From NCBI GenBank assembly GCA_002256055.1, contig NKIE01000146.1, positions 1-7,036 on the forward strand: 7,036 bases of DNA, in the 5' to 3' direction. The notes beneath the pieces were generated by a model that saw only the letters and a program-made list of their open reading frames with translations, was not told where the DNA came from and ran no database searches. Position numbers and translations under genes: made by a program. This document shows, one piece after another, positions 6,546 through 7,036 of the stretch (positions are counted from its first letter, which is position 1; the number at the start of each line of letters is the position of its first letter). Source of the DNA: Pseudomonas sp. PGPPP3. Lineage in GTDB: Bacteria > Pseudomonadota > Gammaproteobacteria > Pseudomonadales > Pseudomonadaceae.

Positions 6546-7036
6546 ACAATCGAATCAGCGATCCAGACCGGATCATCCCACGGGAAAACATCGACTTCGG
6601 GCTGGACGCCAGCATCCCCCGCTACTGGTACGCCAACGACCCGTACAAGACCCGCGTGATGGATGGCATGCAGCTGTATTTCCCCGAAGGCGAGCGCTAC
6701 TTCATCACCAGTGTGCGGCCCTTCCGTGAGCAAATCAGCGACCCGATTCTGGCCAAGCACGTCAAAGACTTCACCCGCCAGGAAGGCCAGCACGGCATCG
6801 CCCACACCCACTTCAACCAACTGCTGCGCGACCAAGGCATGCCGGTCGACGAGATGCTGGCCATGCAAAAGAAGCGCAACAACTTCTGGCTCACGCGTTT
6901 TTCCCAGGAGTTCAACCTGGCGCTGACGGGCGCCTTCGAGCACTTCACGGCCCTGCTCGCAGAGGGGTTCTTCTCGCGCAAACAGGTCATGGAAGGCGCC
7001 GATCCACGCGTAAAAGCCCTGTTCGCCTGGCACGCC
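6542..7036 (+). CDS. PF10118-type 'predicted metal-dependent hydrolase', ferritin-like (3' truncated)
   Basis: The gene begins with ATG overlapping the SDR stop, has GAGG 7 nt upstream, and runs off the right edge after 165 residues. IPRYWYANDPYKTRVMDGMQ opens the family's conserved N-terminal block. Candidate metal ligands are E51 (EGERYF), E81 and H84 (RQEGQHGIAH, an ExxH), and E133 (GAFEHFT). The window ends at FAWHA, where members of this family continue with an EE-x-EHK segment that would supply the remaining ligands. Pairs of Glu/ExxH on helices suggest a di-iron or other dinuclear site as in ferritin-like proteins. The hydrolase label in databases is a prediction; the reaction is not established to my knowledge. 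Tight linkage to a Baeyer-Villiger monooxygenase and an SDR suggests it acts in the same lipid or ketone pathway. Confidence 0.85.
   Translation, partial: MNNRISDPDRIIPRENIDFGLDASIPRYWYANDPYKTRVMDGMQLYFPEGERYFITSVRPFREQISDPILAKHVKDFTRQEGQHGIAHTHFNQLLRDQGMPVDEMLAMQKKRNNFWLTRFSQEFNLALTGAFEHFTALLAEGFFSRKQVMEGADPRVKALFAWHA

Noticed and set aside
6437..7033. Minus-strand frame of about 198 codons opposite the SDR end and the PF10118 gene
   Set aside because: The + strand protein has conserved family motifs and translational coupling; the antisense frame shows no recognisable domain.

Overview
The window looks like chromosomal DNA of a Pseudomonas-type gammaproteobacterium. The coding regions are GC-rich with strong G/C bias at third codon positions, and the gene families present (FCD-type GntR regulator, PucR regulator, EthA/AlmA-type flavin monooxygenase, SDR, PF10118 protein) are common there. 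The assignment rests on composition and family content only; there is no marker gene such as rRNA.

Left part (1-2280, + strand): the 3' part of a GntR/FCD transcription factor that appears to carry two winged-helix DNA-binding units in tandem. A 182-bp gap follows, containing a conspicuous AT-rich palindrome. Then comes a complete GT-B glycosyltransferase of the MGT/UGT (GT1-like) type. The regulator and the palindrome are plausible control elements for the glycosyltransferase, but this is inference from position.

Middle (2281-2674): a gene-poor convergent interval between the glycosyltransferase (+) and the pucR-like gene (-). It is less GC-rich than its surroundings and dense in short inverted repeats. 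It holds at most a 23-codon ORF with a strong Shine-Dalgarno sequence on the minus strand. It may be a dispersed repeat or a structured RNA region; its identity is unresolved.

Right part (2675-7036): a PucR-family regulator (- strand) is divergent from a three-gene + strand operon. The operon encodes a type I Baeyer-Villiger/EthA-AlmA-like flavin monooxygenase, a classical short-chain dehydrogenase, and a PF10118 'predicted metal-dependent hydrolase' with ferritin-like E/ExxH motifs, cut by the right edge. The first two genes are separated by 35 bp; the second and third overlap by ATGA. The 158-bp divergent spacer contains a minus-strand sigma70-like promoter (TTGACA-N19-TATAAA) and an inverted repeat, TGCACC-N16-GGTGCA, over its predicted transcription start. 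The simplest model is a catabolic or lipid-modifying module: the SDR oxidises a secondary alcohol to a ketone (or reduces it), the monooxygenase converts the ketone to an ester, and the PF10118 protein does an unknown step. The PucR protein would sense a substrate or product. The layout recalls the mycobacterial mymA locus (monooxygenase, SDR and hydrolase under a divergent regulator), but with a PucR instead of an AraC-type regulator. The true substrate cannot be read from the sequence.
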